The position numbers were made by a program, and so were the translations under genes. A stretch of DNA of 64,000 nucleotides from Symsagittifera roscoffensis (lineage: Eukaryota > Xenacoelomorpha > Acoela > Convolutidae), in assembly GCF_963678635.1 (NCBI RefSeq), contig NC_087065.1:45696381-45760380 (forward strand). The letters run 5' to 3'. This document shows, in pieces, positions 10,755-24,500 of the stretch. Under the pieces are notes generated by a model. That model was not told the origin of the DNA. It worked only from the letters and a program-made list of their open reading frames with translations, and searched no databases. Numbering within the stretch: the stretch's first letter is position 1; the number at the start of each line of letters is the position of its first letter.

Positions 10755-11073
10755 AATAAGCATATTGCGATCTCGCATCATCCTGAGGGGGAAAATGTTA
10801 GGCTCATCTGAACCCCCTGAATAGGCCAAGTGAACAGTCTCCCCCCAAAATTAATTGGCAAATTCAAGCAGAAAGGCCTGCATGTACAATGCTCATATCT
10901 GACAGGCTGAAGAAAATTACTTTTAAACAAGTGAGCGATCTCCTTACTAATACCGTGCTACAGCTCTAAACCATTCTAGGAGAACTATCACTGGACGAGA
11001 AGTATATTTAAAACCAGGTAATGAACACTCTCAACCGGGATTACGACCTACTAATTGTTCCGACCAAAATGAA

Positions 11074-11599
11074 CAAGACTGCTCGTATCAGGGCGAAGCC
11101 CTGAAAGTTCCGACTACCTTTTAAGATCTATGGAGCATTAATAAGATAAAAAATTTCAATGTAATAAAAAAAATAAAAATTTTTTTTGAAAAAATTGGAG
11201 ATTTTATGTGAAAACATCCCCCCACACGTCATATTAAGTACAAAGTGATAGATTTTGCGCCTATTAACAAATCAATTATGGCATATAGGCTTCCTTGAAC
11301 CAATTTGGAACGATTTCTAAGACGGATTAAATATCGCTCGCGCGTTAATAGCGCGAAATTTATCAAGCGTTAATTGTCCCAAATTGGCCAAAATGGCAAT
11401 CTTTAAACCCCCATAACTTTACGAAAAATGATCACAGGTAAAATATCTTTTCAAATTCAAGCTCAGGAAAACAATAGCTTTCGAATGATATAAAAAATTG
11501 CGTCGAAAATGGCTAGTTAAAAAGTCGAAATTTGTCTGAAGAAAAAAAAACCCACCCCGAGCACAAATATTCCGTTACTTTCGTATCGAAAGTCGGAAC
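11074..11599 (-). mobile_element. Helentron/HINE-like element, copy A4
   Basis: Same sequence as copy A3 shifted by 845 bp. It arose by the segmental duplication, not by independent transposition. Confidence 0.68.
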
Positions 11600-11901
11600 A
11601 ATAAGCATATTGCGATCTCGCATCATCCTGAGGGGGAAAATGTTAGGCTCATCTGAACCCCCTGAATAGGCCAAGTGAACAGTCTCCCCCCAAAATTAAT
11701 TGGCAAATTCAAGCAGAAAGGCCTGCATGTACAATGCTCATATCTGACAGGCTGAAGAAAATTACTTTTAAACAAGTGAGCGATCTCCTTACTAATACCG
11801 TGCTACAGCTCTAAACCATTCTAGGAGAACTATCACTGGACGAGAAGTATATTTAAAACCAGGTAATGAACACTCTCAACCGGGATTACGACCTACTAAT
11901 T

Positions 11902-12446
11902 GTTCCGACTTTCGGTACGAAAGTAACGGAATATTTGTGCTCGGGGTGGGTTTTTTTTTCTTCAGACAAATTTTGACTTTTTAACTAGCCATTTTTGACG
12001 GAATTTTTTAATATCATTCAAAAGGTATTGTTGTCTTGAGCTTAAATTTGAAAAGATATTTCACCTGTGATCATTTTTCGTAAAGTTATGAGGGTTCAAA
12101 GATTGCCAATTTGGCCACTTTGACCAATTTGGGACAATTAACGCGCGATATAATTCGCGCTATTAACGCGTAAGCGGAGATTTAATCCGTCTTATAAATC
12201 GTTCCAAATTGGTTGAACTAAGCTTATTTGCCATAATTGATTTGTTACAAGGAACTAAATCTCTCTTTTTGTACTTCATATGGCGTGTGGGGGGATGATT
12301 TTCATAAAAAATTTCAAATTTTAGAAAAAAAATTTTTCGTTTTATTTTATTTCATTTAATTTTTTTAATGTTATTAGTGCTGCTCCATAAACCTTAAAAG
12401 GCAGTCGGAACATTCAGGGCTTCGCGCTGATACGAGCAGTCGTTTT
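11902..12446 (+). mobile_element. Helentron/HINE-like element, copy A5
   Basis: Plus orientation, from GTTCCGACTTTCGGTACGAA to the 3' hairpin CAGGGCTTCGCGCTG and TACGAGCAGTCG. The duplication endpoint at 11907 falls within its first bases, so the GTTCCGAC word was probably the recombination site. Confidence 0.68.
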
Positions 12447-12660
12447 TATTTTGAAAATGAAATTTTGCAGTGGAACTATCTGAAACTATTTGAAATCGTG
12501 GAAATCCCTCACGCATCTTGTGGTTTGAAACTAGCCGAGCGATCGTTATTGTCGGTGTTGACAAGCTTTGCCTTTCAGGAACACTATTATATTTCTTAAA
12601 ATTCATTTGTTCTCGCGGCTTCTTACTTGCGGTGTAGCTATAACTACTATTCTGAATTAC

Positions 12661-13447
12661 TCAACTCGGTTCAGTTTTACTTGAGGGCTTAGGATAGTCA
12701 TCGTAGGCTTCTGGAGGAGTGCAAGAACGCGGGGCGCTTAGCTCAAAATGAGTCATTTGAACGAGTGCTCCTGGTAAAACGTCCTTGTAACCGTCATCGC
12801 GTCTGGCAGAGGACATAGGGCAATTTAGCTCAACTGTAAGTCTGTTAGTTTGCTTAGAATGGTTTCTAACAATTGCTTTGACACCATTCCCACTGACTCC
12901 ACTAATCATACTACCCATACGATTAATAATACTATAAGTAGAAATCCGTCGGATAAAAGGGCAATTACTCAAGATTAATCAATTCGACTGTTGTCTCCAA
13001 ATCGCCCGTTTTTGCTGAAATTTTACCTGGCTGGTACCACAATTTAATTGGGGTGAAAAGCACGTGGAGATGCTTTTCATTGAAGATGGATGAGTTGTAC
13101 TGATCCAAAATCATGATGTTCATAATTATTGTGGAAAAATAATTGAAAAATAGTTTCCCAAAGCTGATGTTTTTGCTCAATTAGCTTGAATCTGAAACAA
13201 TATTGAAACCTGGAAGTCTTTCAAAATTTTTGAACGAATTGTTTTTTTTTGAAATTTCGGGAAACACCTTATTCTGATCGACTAAATGTTCCAAAAACTC
13301 AACATTGATCGCAAAACCCCCTATTTTTTTTGAACTGAGTACATCTGTTAGTTTGTCCGGTATCATCTCTCTGAAAATGCAGGGGATTTTAGCATGAAGA
13401 GCAAATCGAATCCGAAGAAGGCACATCATAATTGAATCGGTTCCCAC
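12661..13447 (-). other. Unrecognised coding-like stretch, possibly a decayed gene
   Basis: Three minus-strand open segments follow each other: 13447-13181 and 13180-12965 in one frame, separated by a stop, then 12972-12661 in another frame. The last has balanced codon use and ends ...SKTEPS at a stop. None has a convincing ATG start, and I recognise no domain. The words IVSDSS occur both at the end of the first segment and in a minus-strand frame at 12394-12606, hinting at related sequence. It could be a decayed transposon gene or exons of an unknown gene. Confidence 0.25.
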
Positions 13448-13547
13448 AAGGCTAAAGCATATTGCGATCTAGCATCACCGTGAGAAGAAAAGGTTCGGCC
13501 TTCGAATAGGCCGAGCATTGAAAATTTTGTCAAAATATGGTCTTTAT

Positions 13548-13988
13548 CAGGGGCGGATTTAGGGAGGGGGGGGGCGGGGGGGGCGGACGTTCCTCCTTAG
13601 GGATTTGACCCCCTGCCGACCCAAAGGGTCCCCCCTTTGATACTTTTTCAGAAATCCATTTTTGGCCGACCGACCCTAAAATTTTTCTAAAGGCGCCTTT
13701 GGCGCCAATATATGCTATTTTTGAGGGGGAGCGCGCGCCAAAAAAACGCATTTTTTTGTCAAAATTTTTCAAAAAGTGCCCAAAAACGGCTTTTTTGACT
13801 GTTTTTTCAAAAATTTGCCTGCGGCGCAGAAAATTTTGCCAAAATAGGGGCAAAACAGTGCTTTGGGAGAGCGCGCAAAAATCAAAATCAATTTGGTCGA
13901 CCTAAAAAAAAAAAAGGTCGTCAAAATTTTGGAAAATTTTTTGAAAATCCGCCCCCCCCCCCTCGAGAAAATCCTAGATCCGCCCCTG
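13548..13988 (+). mobile_element. hAT MITE, 441 bp, intact ends
   Basis: Termini CAGGGGCGGATTTAGG and CCTAGATCCGCCCCTG, flanked by a perfect 8-bp duplication GTCTTTAT (13540-13547 and 13989-13996). Internal blocks (GGCGCCTTTGGCGCC, GAGCGCGCGCC, CTTTGGGAGAGCGCGC) match the 3385-4974 element. This is a typical non-autonomous hAT and serves as the reference for the capture event upstream. Confidence 0.9.
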
Positions 13989-13998
13989 GTCTTTATAG

Positions 13999-14087
13999 TA
14001 GTGTTTTGGGAGTGCGCGGAAAATCAATTTGGCCCACCTAATTTTTTGAATGTCCCCCACTCCCGAGAAATTCCTAGACCCGTCCAT
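13999..14087 (+). mobile_element. Decayed right end of a second hAT MITE
   Basis: From GTTTTGGGAGTGCGCGG to CCTAGACCCGTCCATG this aligns with the right ~90 bp of the adjacent MITE but is diverged and has no matching left end. Confidence 0.5.
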
Positions 14088-14099
14088 GCTGGTATGTAT

Positions 14100-15600
14100 T
14101 ACTCCTTGTAGTTTCGGTTTGAGCTCATCCCGAATTTATTCAGATCATGCAAAAAGAAGAGATGAGTGAGAATTCTGTTTCTAAGCGGAAAACAAGAGCT
14201 ACAAAAGCAGCTAGTTACAAAAAATACCAGCCTCTAATTATTGATACTACGAGATAATGGATTTTAAATATAAGCGTTTTTCATGCCGAATCTTTTTCTT
14301 CATGATCGAATATTTCAAAATTTTTCAATTTTTTTGTGACCGATGATTGATTTTTCGATTTAGTGAAAAAATATATGAAAGCGTAAAGGTTTAACGAAAA
14401 TTAAATGAAGTTTTTAGAAGAGTTCAATTTTTAGAAAAAAAAACTTGAGAAAGTGTGGTGAAGTTGCTTACGGCAACGTCTCTGATGCACCAAAAACACT
14501 TTTTGATAATCAATGGCGGCATAAAAATAAGTTGCAGAAAAATCAAAAGATCGGCGAAAGAAACATGAGTTCTGAACTTTTGAGGAAAATATTTTTGCGT
14601 AGTCAGGCCGTAAGCTGTGAATACAAACAAGGTTGAATTAACCTGCTCTTGATTTTGCTTTATAGGACTTGCTTATGAACTAGGAACGTGGGTTTCAGGT
14701 AGGATTTTTTAAATTTAACCTTATTGCGTTTAAAATCATCAACCACGAATTTTAATTATCAAATTTGAGTTTCAAAATTTCAACAATTTTATAATTTTTT
14801 AATTATCAATTTTGAATATCAACATTTGAACAGTCTTATAATTTTTTTCGTGTTCCAGTCGTTTTCGTTTTTATTTATTTGGTTTTTTAAATCGTTTTTC
14901 TGCATAGGGAAGATCATCAACATCGGAAACACTCAGAGGGTACTTTTTCGTATCCATTTGTTCAAACAGAAGTTTGATCACTAAAACAATCGTCCCAAGG
15001 TTAACTCATTCGTTTGATTGGTTGTTCTAGTGCATGATTTTGGCCAAGGTTGAGCTAAATAACAAGGCTCTTGACATCAGAAGATATTGTGTCAAAAGAA
15101 ACGAAAACAACTATAGGCTTCAAACTCTTGAACAAAAACTATGCAAAATTGTTATTTTTAGGTTTTCCTACTTGCAGTTTTGACTGACGGCGTTGAAAGT
15201 TCTCATTGATTTTAGTTTGATTTCACAAGGGTATGTTTGATTAATCGGATAAATAGGTGTGATGCTCATTTTCTTAACAATTTGTGTTCCGTGCGTAGAA
15301 GGCATGATGAGTGTTTTGAAGATTCACAACTAGTAAAAATCCTGGTAGAAAGCGTTCAAATTGATAAATGCTTGCGGTTTTTCCCTATTCAAAAAATGTT
15401 CAGATCAATTAAAAAGAAGAGAGTATGACTGAAACTGTTCGACAAGCATAGCTGAAAAAAAAGTACAAAAGCAGTTAGTTTTAAAAAAATCAACCTCCAA
15501 TTTTTGATTATCTGAAACACTGGAATTTGAAAGTTACTGGTTCAAAAAAGAGCCCCTGTTTGTTTCATCTAAATTTTTGGCAAGAAAATAGTTAAATCTC
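14100..15600. repeat. Diverged ~1.24-kb direct duplication
   Basis: A segment at about 14148-14275 (AAAGAAGAGATGAGTGAGAA ... AAAAGCAGCTAGTTACAAAA) recurs in diverged form at about 15408-15530 (AAAAGCAGTTAGTTTTAAAA). The pair suggests an old tandem duplication. Short open frames here look accidental. Confidence 0.4.
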
Positions 15601-18600
15601 AGTTTTTTTGTGAAAAATGTTTTGTGAAAAAGATGTAAAGATTTAACTGTTAAAAGGTTTATGAAGTTGGGAGCTCACTTTATTAGAAAATTTGAGAAAA
15701 AAAATAATCAAGTTGATAACAACAAGGCCTCTCACACCAAGAATAATTTTCTTTAGTTTTTGCCGGGCATCTGAATTAGTTGCAAAAAAATTGACAGACG
15801 AGATTGAGATAAACATGAGGTCAGTTCATTGATTCAAAGCAAATGCAAACAAAAAAAGTAGGTTCTGACAGTGAAACTGAAAAATTAATAAGATAAGCTA
15901 TCTTCTATCACAGGTTGGCAGCAAAACAAGTAATCAACAGTTGATCTAGAGAGCAATAAAAGAGTATTAAATGAACTTCTAAAGAAAAAGTTAATTTCGT
16001 GATCTCACATCGCGTCTTTTCAGGTGACACCGCGCGATATCCAATCATAAAATCAAATCCAATCATAAAATTTTAGAAGCTGGAGTTCTTAAAGAAACCT
16101 TTGCATAAAAAACGTCACTAGTCGGAATTTCAAGTTTACTACATCCAACATTTTTTAAGAACAATGACGCTCTGCTCTTAAACTTTATACTCTTCTTTAT
16201 CCTAGAAACCAATTTGAAAACCATTTTCTGAAACTTCATAGTTTCACATCTTATTCTGAACACCTCCTTTCTCCTTCCAACAAACATACCTTTTATTTAT
16301 GACGGACTTCAGACTTTCCTTGTTTCTCTTCATCATAGTCTGTAATCATCAAGTCCTAACTAGCTCACTCAAAAGCTCAGTCTTCTACTCTATCTCTCTA
16401 CAAAAACACGATTTAACAATTATGAAGCTTAAATCTTAAGTCTGAAACTTATCGAAGTTCAAGCTTGCTGGTTTTTTAAGCTCTATTTTTTGCAATAAAA
16501 AGATTGCCTCATTCTATAGGATGGTAAACAGTCCCATTTTCGTTGTTAAATAAACAAATCTTCTCTAAAATTAACCTCAGCTCCTTCTCTAATAAAATTT
16601 GCGACCCATATGAAAAATCATAGCCCTTCACTCAGTGAAAATTGTTGTTGTTTTTTTTGAGAGTCTGTCACAGCGAATTTCAACTCCCTTTCTTCCTAAG
16701 CCTTTGGAACCAGTGTTCCTAATTTTTCAAAGTTTTTGTTAAATTTTTGACCTGATCGACCGATAAACTTTTCTCATTAGTCTTGCTTCTTTAATCTGCA
16801 CTTGAAGTTATCACCACCTAAATCTAAATTTCTTATTTATAAGCCTGGGTGTCATTTATGCTTCATCTACTTATTTATTCGAAACATAATTCAATTTTAG
16901 CTTGAAAGATTTTTGCCTCAAACTAAACTGCACATCTTAAAAGTCTCTCGAGATCACTGAATTAACTCATTACACTGACTGAAAGGTTTGTTTTTTGTTC
17001 TGCTCTCTATCTGCCAGTTTTTATTTATTCTCAGTGAACTTTTTCCTCGGTTGTCTAGCTTGCTTGTGATTTTCTTTCTATCAACAACTTGCTGTGAGTT
17101 TCCTCAATTTTTGTCGAAAATTACACGCATTTTGGCAACTGGGCTCATAAACTATCACATTTCGGTAGAAAACAAAACACCAACAATAGTTGAATTAGAG
17201 AGACGTAAAAAAAAGTTAACTTTTTTTGTTTTTATGTCGAACATCAACAAACTAATAAGGTCTGATGTAGTGATGACATTGCGCGATATCCAATCAAAAT
17301 CTTAATTGGAACCAACAAGTGACTGCTATACAAAAGAAGCAGTCAGTCACCCGAAACCTGAAAACAGTAACCAGCATCATAGTATTACTAAAACTGAAAT
17401 TTGAGTTAAAATTGTTTGCTTGGTTAGATTTTAAACTGTGAAAACCATGCGTTGACTGAACTGGTTGCTCTTTTGTTTCGGGAGAAATTTTCCCGTAACT
17501 TTTTGTTGAAAAAGGAGTTTTCTCACTCCAAAAAAATTTTCAAAAAAAATTAAGCGCCTCTGATTGATTTTTTAGCTAGCCACAATTGAGCGAAGTAACA
17601 GCGCATTTGACACTCAAGGAGGTTGCTTAGAGAAATCTGAAAAAGTCATTAGCTTCATTTTCCATCTTCAACAAATTAATCAGCTATTTATACAGCAAAA
17701 GTGATAGCTTGGGTTTTTTTTCTGGGTGCCTGATGCATAGCCGACTATACTTCAATCAAAATAGTGAAAACTGGGTAAGAAAGTCGAAACTTTACATGAA
17801 GATGTAAAACTAAATTAAAAAAAAAGATCGAGGATTTGAAAAACTGATGAAAAATCGAGCTTTCTAGAATAGGCATTTTTTTCAAAGCATTCTCATTTTT
17901 TGATTTCGACCTAAGCATGCCTTATCGATGATCTTCTATAGAAGCAAAAAATAAAAGAACATCGAAATTTAGTGAAAAAGGGATTTCTGTTTAGACAAAA
18001 ACTCAAAAAAAGTTTTTAAATTTTCATCGCGTGATGCAATTATTTGGGAAATAAAGTCTGTTACAAACAAACCTGAAGAACACAATCATCTAATCCTAGA
18101 CAGAAAATTACGAAAAAAATAATTCAGCAAAAAAAATTCACGGCGTTGATCAAAATAGTTTATCTTCCAAAACCATACGAAGAAGCTATACCATTGACGA
18201 ATTTCTGTCCCCCCATAATCTTTCCGAAAATCTGAAAAAGCATGAATAAAAAACTAAAATTTTATCAACAGAGGCTCGAAAAAATTTTGGATTATGAAAA
18301 AGGAATGTTCTTTTTGAAAACCCAAACAAGGCAGATCATTTTTCATGATCAAACAATCAGTCTCGTTAATTGTAAAAAATAAAAAGGCCTGGTTTTTGTG
18401 GTTTGTTCAAGAAATAATTTGGTAGAAGAAACTTTCAAATAAGAACCCACGCTCTATGTACACACTTATGCGTTGAAATCAGCAAAAATGGATTTTGACA
18501 GTTTTTTGGTCGTTTCTGGTCTCAAAAACAAAAAAAAGTTACACAGACTTTTTTCAAATTTTTGAGCACGAGCCGTTCGAAAGTTTCACTCTTTTTGATG

Positions 18601-19705
18601 CCAGAAAAAAAAATGGGGAAAATTGAAATTGGGGTTTGGCAGCTCTCAGGAAAACTCTTGTAGCATTTACACATTGGGTATGTTGGTTTCTTTTTTATCA
18701 ATGTTTTAAGATTTTGATCTTCAAAGTACTATTGTGAAAAAAAATTAAAAAACTGCCGAATCCGAAGAACATTCGAATTTTTCCCGATACCCAAAAATCG
18801 CACAACACTTTTATCGTATTTTTTTTGGTAACTTCCTTTGACTATATGGACTGTGTTCGATCGACTCTGAATTTTGCGGGTATTTCGATTTTTCTCGGGC
18901 TCAGAAAAAAAGAAACCGAAATTTTTTTTTCTAAATTTTGAGCTAAAACCTCTAAGAATTGAACTAATTTTTAAGAAACCTTTCAAACGTTTTTTGGTCT
19001 ACTTCATGCCAAAATCAAAAATAACAGACTAATAAACTGCAGCTCTCGAAATAATTTTAATATTACTTACAAATTGGGATGCTGCTTTCATATATCCTAT
19101 AAAAATTTGTAAGTTTCATTGTTTGGGCCTTCAAAAAAGACTATCAAGAGGAAAATCTTAAAAACGGCCCTAATTTGTTTATTAGGCGGTTTTGTCTGAG
19201 ATTAAATTTGAGTCTGGCCTCAAAAACTTTGTAGACGAAATCGAAGAAGGCCCAGAAACTGATTGAAATTTTGCCAGTTTTGCTCTTTTTTTTCATGAAT
19301 CTTTTAGATTTTTGGCCAAACTGCTGCGAATTCATGGATTGTGCTTGATCCACCCCTAGATTTTGCCAGTATTGTGCCGGTCTTTTGGTTGTTTTTGGGC
19401 TCAGACAAAATTTTTGCAAAAATTTTAAATAAATTTTGCGGCTGGAACGTTTGGTTGGAAAATTTTCCCGTCTTTTTGATGGAAGAATCAAAAATAACAA
19501 GCTATGAAACCGGGTTAACTGCACCTCTCAAGAAATTTTTTGTGGTTTTTACACAAAACTGATCAAGGTTTCATTTTCGTTGTGTATTTTTCTGAGCTTC
19601 AAGATTTTGGTTTTCACAAAGATTATCAAGAAGATTATCTACAAAAACTTGCATAAAATGTTTTCATTAGACCGTTTTTGCTTGAGAATGAAATTGAAGC
19701 TGCTC
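15601..19705. other. AT-rich non-coding DNA, no recognised gene
   Basis: I see no coding region, RNA or clear transposon. A short direct repeat containing GCGCGATATCCAATCA occurs at 16033 and 17281 but is too short to call LTRs. Several 60-130 codon open frames lack any recognisable domain. Confidence 0.4.
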
Positions 19706-21568
19706 TCCCGGGTTGACTCCATTGGCCAAAAATGCTAATCATACAATTTCATAAACTAAGTGTAAGAAAAAATACTAATCATACATATTTCATACATTTT
19801 GCTAAAATAGTGTCATCCAACTTCAAAGAATTTTTTCTTGTTTTGGCATAAAAATCGGTGCACTGTACTAAATAAAGAAAAATGTATTTGTCAAAAAATT
19901 GCTCAACATATAATTTCCACATTAGTAATTTTAAAATTGTCTTCAAAACTTGTTTGTTTTTTTTTTCAACCGGAAATCTAATTTTGTACTAAAAAATCAT
20001 AATCCGAGAAAAAAGTTTGCATGTAAAATTTGTTTTTTTTTTTGCGTGCATAACGTAGTCCTGGTTACACCAAAAAGAGATTTTTCCGTTCCTCTGGATA
20101 CTTTTTCTCCAAAACGCCAAAAAATCTTGTATATTTTGTATGGTATGTTTATGCATGCCTTGATCAAGGTCTGATAATTTAAGCATTCAAAATTTGAAAC
20201 CAGTCATCTCGAAAATTGTTTGTCAAAAAATGAAAGTTTGATATCTCATTATAAAATTTGTATGAGAAATCTATGTTACACTTCAGGTAGTTTCCAATCG
20301 AGGTCGTTTGTAAATGCGAAACCATCAAATTTTTGGTGAATCTAGTGTTGAATAAACCATGGTTTGTGTCACTTGAGCTCGTTAACGAACACATTGCAAA
20401 AAATTTCAGAAATTGAATTTTATAGAAATCAATTTTTTTGGTTTATTGAATAGCATTTTTCCATAAACCAAGAAAAAAAATGATTTCTATAAAATCCAAT
20501 TTGTCAAAAATTTTGGAATGCCTTCGTTAACGAACACAAGTGACACAAACCATGGTTTACTCAACGCTAGAGTCACCAAAGGCTCCGAGCCCGGGTTGAA
20601 CAAAAATGCTGATCATACAATTTTAATATATGGAAAAATGCTAGTCATACACTTTTCATGCACTTCCATAAGTACCGAAAAATGTTTAGTGATTATTCGA
20701 AAAACGATTAGTGCGAAAAATGATAATTAGCAAAAATGATTAGTGAAAATTAGTAATTATTCATTTATGGAAATTGCATGACTATTATTTTTCCATAAAT
20801 CAAAAATATTGATTTTTTTTGTCATTTTTTTTTTCAAAATCTTGTGGTTGTGTTCGTAACTGAAACCAACAGACAAAAAAAACTTGTTTACTCAAACGTA
20901 GAGCACTCGAAGTTTTGACCGTCTCGCATTAAAATTACTTTGAAAACGGCCTCAAATGTCTTGAATCTGTCTTTCACAAATAATATAACGAAATTATCAA
21001 ACATTTAATTTTGGCAAAACTTTTCGACCATGATTATTTTTAAAATTTGAATTCTTTACTTGTCAGAAATTGATCAAGGCATTCATAAACTCTCCATACA
21101 AAAGAAATAAGATTATTAGAAAAAAAGTTATTAGGCAAAAAGGAAAAAAAACCAATAGTAGTGTATAACGGACTACGTTATGCACGCAAAAAATTAAACT
21201 TTGCATGCAAATTTTTTTTTTGAAAAATATTGGTTTGAGTACAAAATTCGGTTTACGGTTGAAAAAAACACAAGAAAATTTTTTTGGGGCAATTTTGAAA
21301 TTGCATGGAAAAATTTTTGTTGTCGCCACCAAAAATATGCTAGTCATACAACTTCCATATATAGAAATCGTATGATTAGCATTTTTTGACAAAAATTTTT
21401 CGTTTTGTAAGATACTGAAATTTATGCCAAAACAAGAAAAAATTTCTTCGAATTTTCGATACATCATTTTATCAAAATTTACGAGCTTTGTATGACAAGT
21501 ATTTTTTCATAGAATTAGCTTATTGAATTGTATAAGCATTATTGGTCTACTATGGAGGTCAACCAGGG
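19706..21568. mobile_element. Foldback-like element, family C, ~1.86 kb
   Basis: It begins TCCCGGGTTGACTCCAT and ends ATGGAGGTCAACCAGGG, a terminal inverted repeat of about 17 bp. Inside, long inverted arms lie near 19950-20180 and 21060-21280: both contain CGTGCATAACGTAGTC or its complement. Many copies of ATGCTAATCATACAATTTC or its inverse are present. The open frames in the two arms mirror each other and do not resemble a transposase. The transposon superfamily is unknown. Confidence 0.6.
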
Positions 21569-24500
21569 TTGACTGATGGTATTTATAGTTCACATTGACT
21601 ACTTTAGTTTCACATGGGTATGATTGAAAAAATGTATCAATGGAAATGCTGCTCAGTTTTTGAAAATTATTTGTAGTCTAAGTGATAAAACAAGATAGGC
21701 TTACAGAAGATTAAAAATTCATTGGAGAAATCACAAAGGGCGTTCCAATTAGGAAATGCGTCCGTGCATTCCTTTCTTAAAAAACGTTTTTTAGTTCATG
21801 CAAAAAAGACAACCTGGATGGCAATAACGAAACACAAAAAAAATTAATCTAAATTCACTTAATTTCTAATTAAAACCATTACAATAACAACAATGTAAAG
21901 CAAGTCTAAAATTTGAAGTACATTTGAATTAAATTAACTTGTTTTGAAAACTTGTTTTTGATTTGTAAAAATAAAAAACTTCACAAAAAATTGAATTCCG
22001 GGATCTGAAACAAAACTTTTTTCTGATAAATTTAAATCACTGAACGAATTATCTAAATTTTCATCTGGTCAGAAAGTTTTTTTTTGGCCGGAAACGACTT
22101 AAACCTTATCTATATCTGAGAGCTCTCAATAGCTTCTTGTGTTTTGTGGAATGCCGTTAGAAGGATTTTAAGGATTTTCAGTTTGCTGAAAAACTGCTGT
22201 CGCAAAATTTTAAAAAGTTGGAACTTCTTAAGATGATTTGTCCACTGAGATTTTTTCCATCATTTTTTACCAAGCATTTCAAGTACCAGCAAAACAAACG
22301 ACAAATGACAAAACTATACTTGAAGCCTAATAGTATCACTTATGCATTGCCCGTCAAATTTGTTGATTATCGTCGTCAGTTTATAGAATGAGATTATCAT
22401 AGCATTGGGTTACGTCATTCTGTTCCCATATGTAGGGATATAATTATGAACTAAGAGCTGAGGATTATAACCTAGTCCTACCCATGTTTTTTGGATCTTC
22501 CCAGGTCTCAAGTAATTTCGGTTTTTCTTCCCAGGAATTTTGATACAAAATGAAGTGAGAGATATTCAGAAAAAACAACTATGCATGATTTTAAGGGTTA
22601 AACAAGTTGGCTTAATCCTTCGAAAAAAATCTCAGCTATATGAAAGATTATTGCAACAAATAAGAACTTGTTACTATTGAGCCATAAAACAAAATCTTCT
22701 GTAATATATGTAGGGGAGGACTGTTAAAAAAACTCAAATCACCAATTTCCCTGCTCGATGATTCCACTGATTAAAAAGTCTTTGAACAGTTAATTAGGCA
22801 AAATATATTTTTTTGGCATTATGTTAATGATTTACGCATTTAATTATGTAGACAGCACCTAATGATTTCCACAAAAATGCTCATTAGAATGCTATTTAAA
22901 TTAAACGAATGTTTTCAGATTTGCTAAAAAGCATATTCAGTCTATTTTCAATGAATTAGTTCAAATTGACACAGTGGCAGATTTGAAAAAAAAAAACGAT
23001 TTTCTTCTTGAGTTGATTAATAAAAACGTAAATTTTTTCTTAAAGAGAAAAAAACTTACTGTCTGATCCTACTCAGCTATCATCAGAATGGTATACTTTT
23101 GTAAATACTAATCTGGATAATTGTGTAAAATGAAAGTAAACTACCGCTATGGCGAGGTGGTAATACAAGTACATTAAGCCTCAGTTACATTGACTTAGCA
23201 TCTCAGTAGCAGCAAACGCATATCACATTCGTCCAAGCTTATTCAATTCAGAGGAACAGGTAAACTGTTAAAATAGGCATAGATACACCGACTACAATCT
23301 ATATACTGTACCATTTTCGATATTGGAAATAAACGCTTCCTGTGCTCTCATACATGGCTGCCTAAGATTGTATTTATACCACTCATAAAGACCAATAAAG
23401 CCAATCGGGCTAATTTCTTCATGTGTCATTTGTTTTAAAAGCTTGTCCGAAAAAGTGCAGTATAGAAAATTTCCAAAAAAACAAAAGAACCGTCTATATG
23501 GTCAGGTGTGCCTTTAGGACGACCTCTTTTGCTTTTGTTTAAGATTGAAAAGTGATATACTAAACTGATTTTTTTATGAAGATTAACGGAAGAGGCCGCA
23601 ATGGAAAAGAAGCACCGAATTCATTAGTTGCAGCAAAAATACAACCAGTTTTCAATTTTAATCCCCAACTGGAAAGCTGAATGCAAAAACTAATAATTAG
23701 TTTAAAAATGATTCATATGTTCGTTATTTTTGTGATACGAACAATATTACTGATTAAAACTCACGATGAAAATTACTCTCAAAACTCACGATGAAAAATG
23801 AAGCTGAAAAAAATGTGCAGCAAAGTTTTTTAAAATGTAAGTCATAGTTTTTTGTCGTCTTTTTGGGTTCTATGATTCGTCAGTTTTTTTGAATTGATAG
23901 AACTTGGATGAAATTGATTCTCCTTTGATTCATTGTTGTCATGTTTTTGCATAGTTTCTCTGGAGAAGGGTTCATCAATTTGGTTGCTTTGCTCAATATA
24001 TGTGGCATATGAAGGGCTGAATTAATTAAATGATAAAAGAACAACTGCAAATTTGTGTGTGCGCACATGTGTGTGCGTGTGTGAGTCAAGGAAGACCCTA
24101 TAAGACTTGGTTTAATAATAAGCACATTTGTTCTATTCAAATGAAAAAGAATGGGAAAAAATTCTGTTTGTTTGGCGTCAAAATTTTCCTTAGAAATTTT
24201 AATTTGGCCTTTTTCAGGAAAAAATTAACAGTCGGTTGACTCAAAGAGGAAGAATAAATTAACAATTGACCCAAAGTGGAAAATGATTTAAGATTGAATT
24301 TAACAAAAAAAGGATTTTTTCATGGGGTACTTATCACAATTATCATTTTCAATGGATAAAAATTTTAGTGCTGATTCAATTTAACCGCAGAAAGCAAATA
24401 AAACTGAAAATTTTAGACGCATTTTTTTCAAGTGACGCATTTTCTATAATTAGAGAAAAAAGACGATGAACTGACAGGAAGAATTTGCAAAACTGGGATC

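Larger units (their letters stand above)
10218..11907. repeat. 845-bp tandem duplication, two apparently identical units
   Basis: Units 10218-11062 and 11063-11907 look identical throughout by eye. Each holds one HINE-like copy plus ~300 bp of unique spacer (GCATATTGCGATCTCGCATC onward). Identity over this length, when other HINE copies are clearly diverged, means a very recent duplication or an assembly artefact. Confidence 0.85.

Noticed and set aside
16033-17300. LTR pair suggested by the repeated GCGCGATATCCAATCA
   Set aside because: The shared word is too short and there is no coding remnant between.
19950-21467. Similar ORFs on opposite strands around 20.0 and 21.3 kb
   Set aside because: They mirror each other because the element has inverted arms; no domain or codon signal supports coding.
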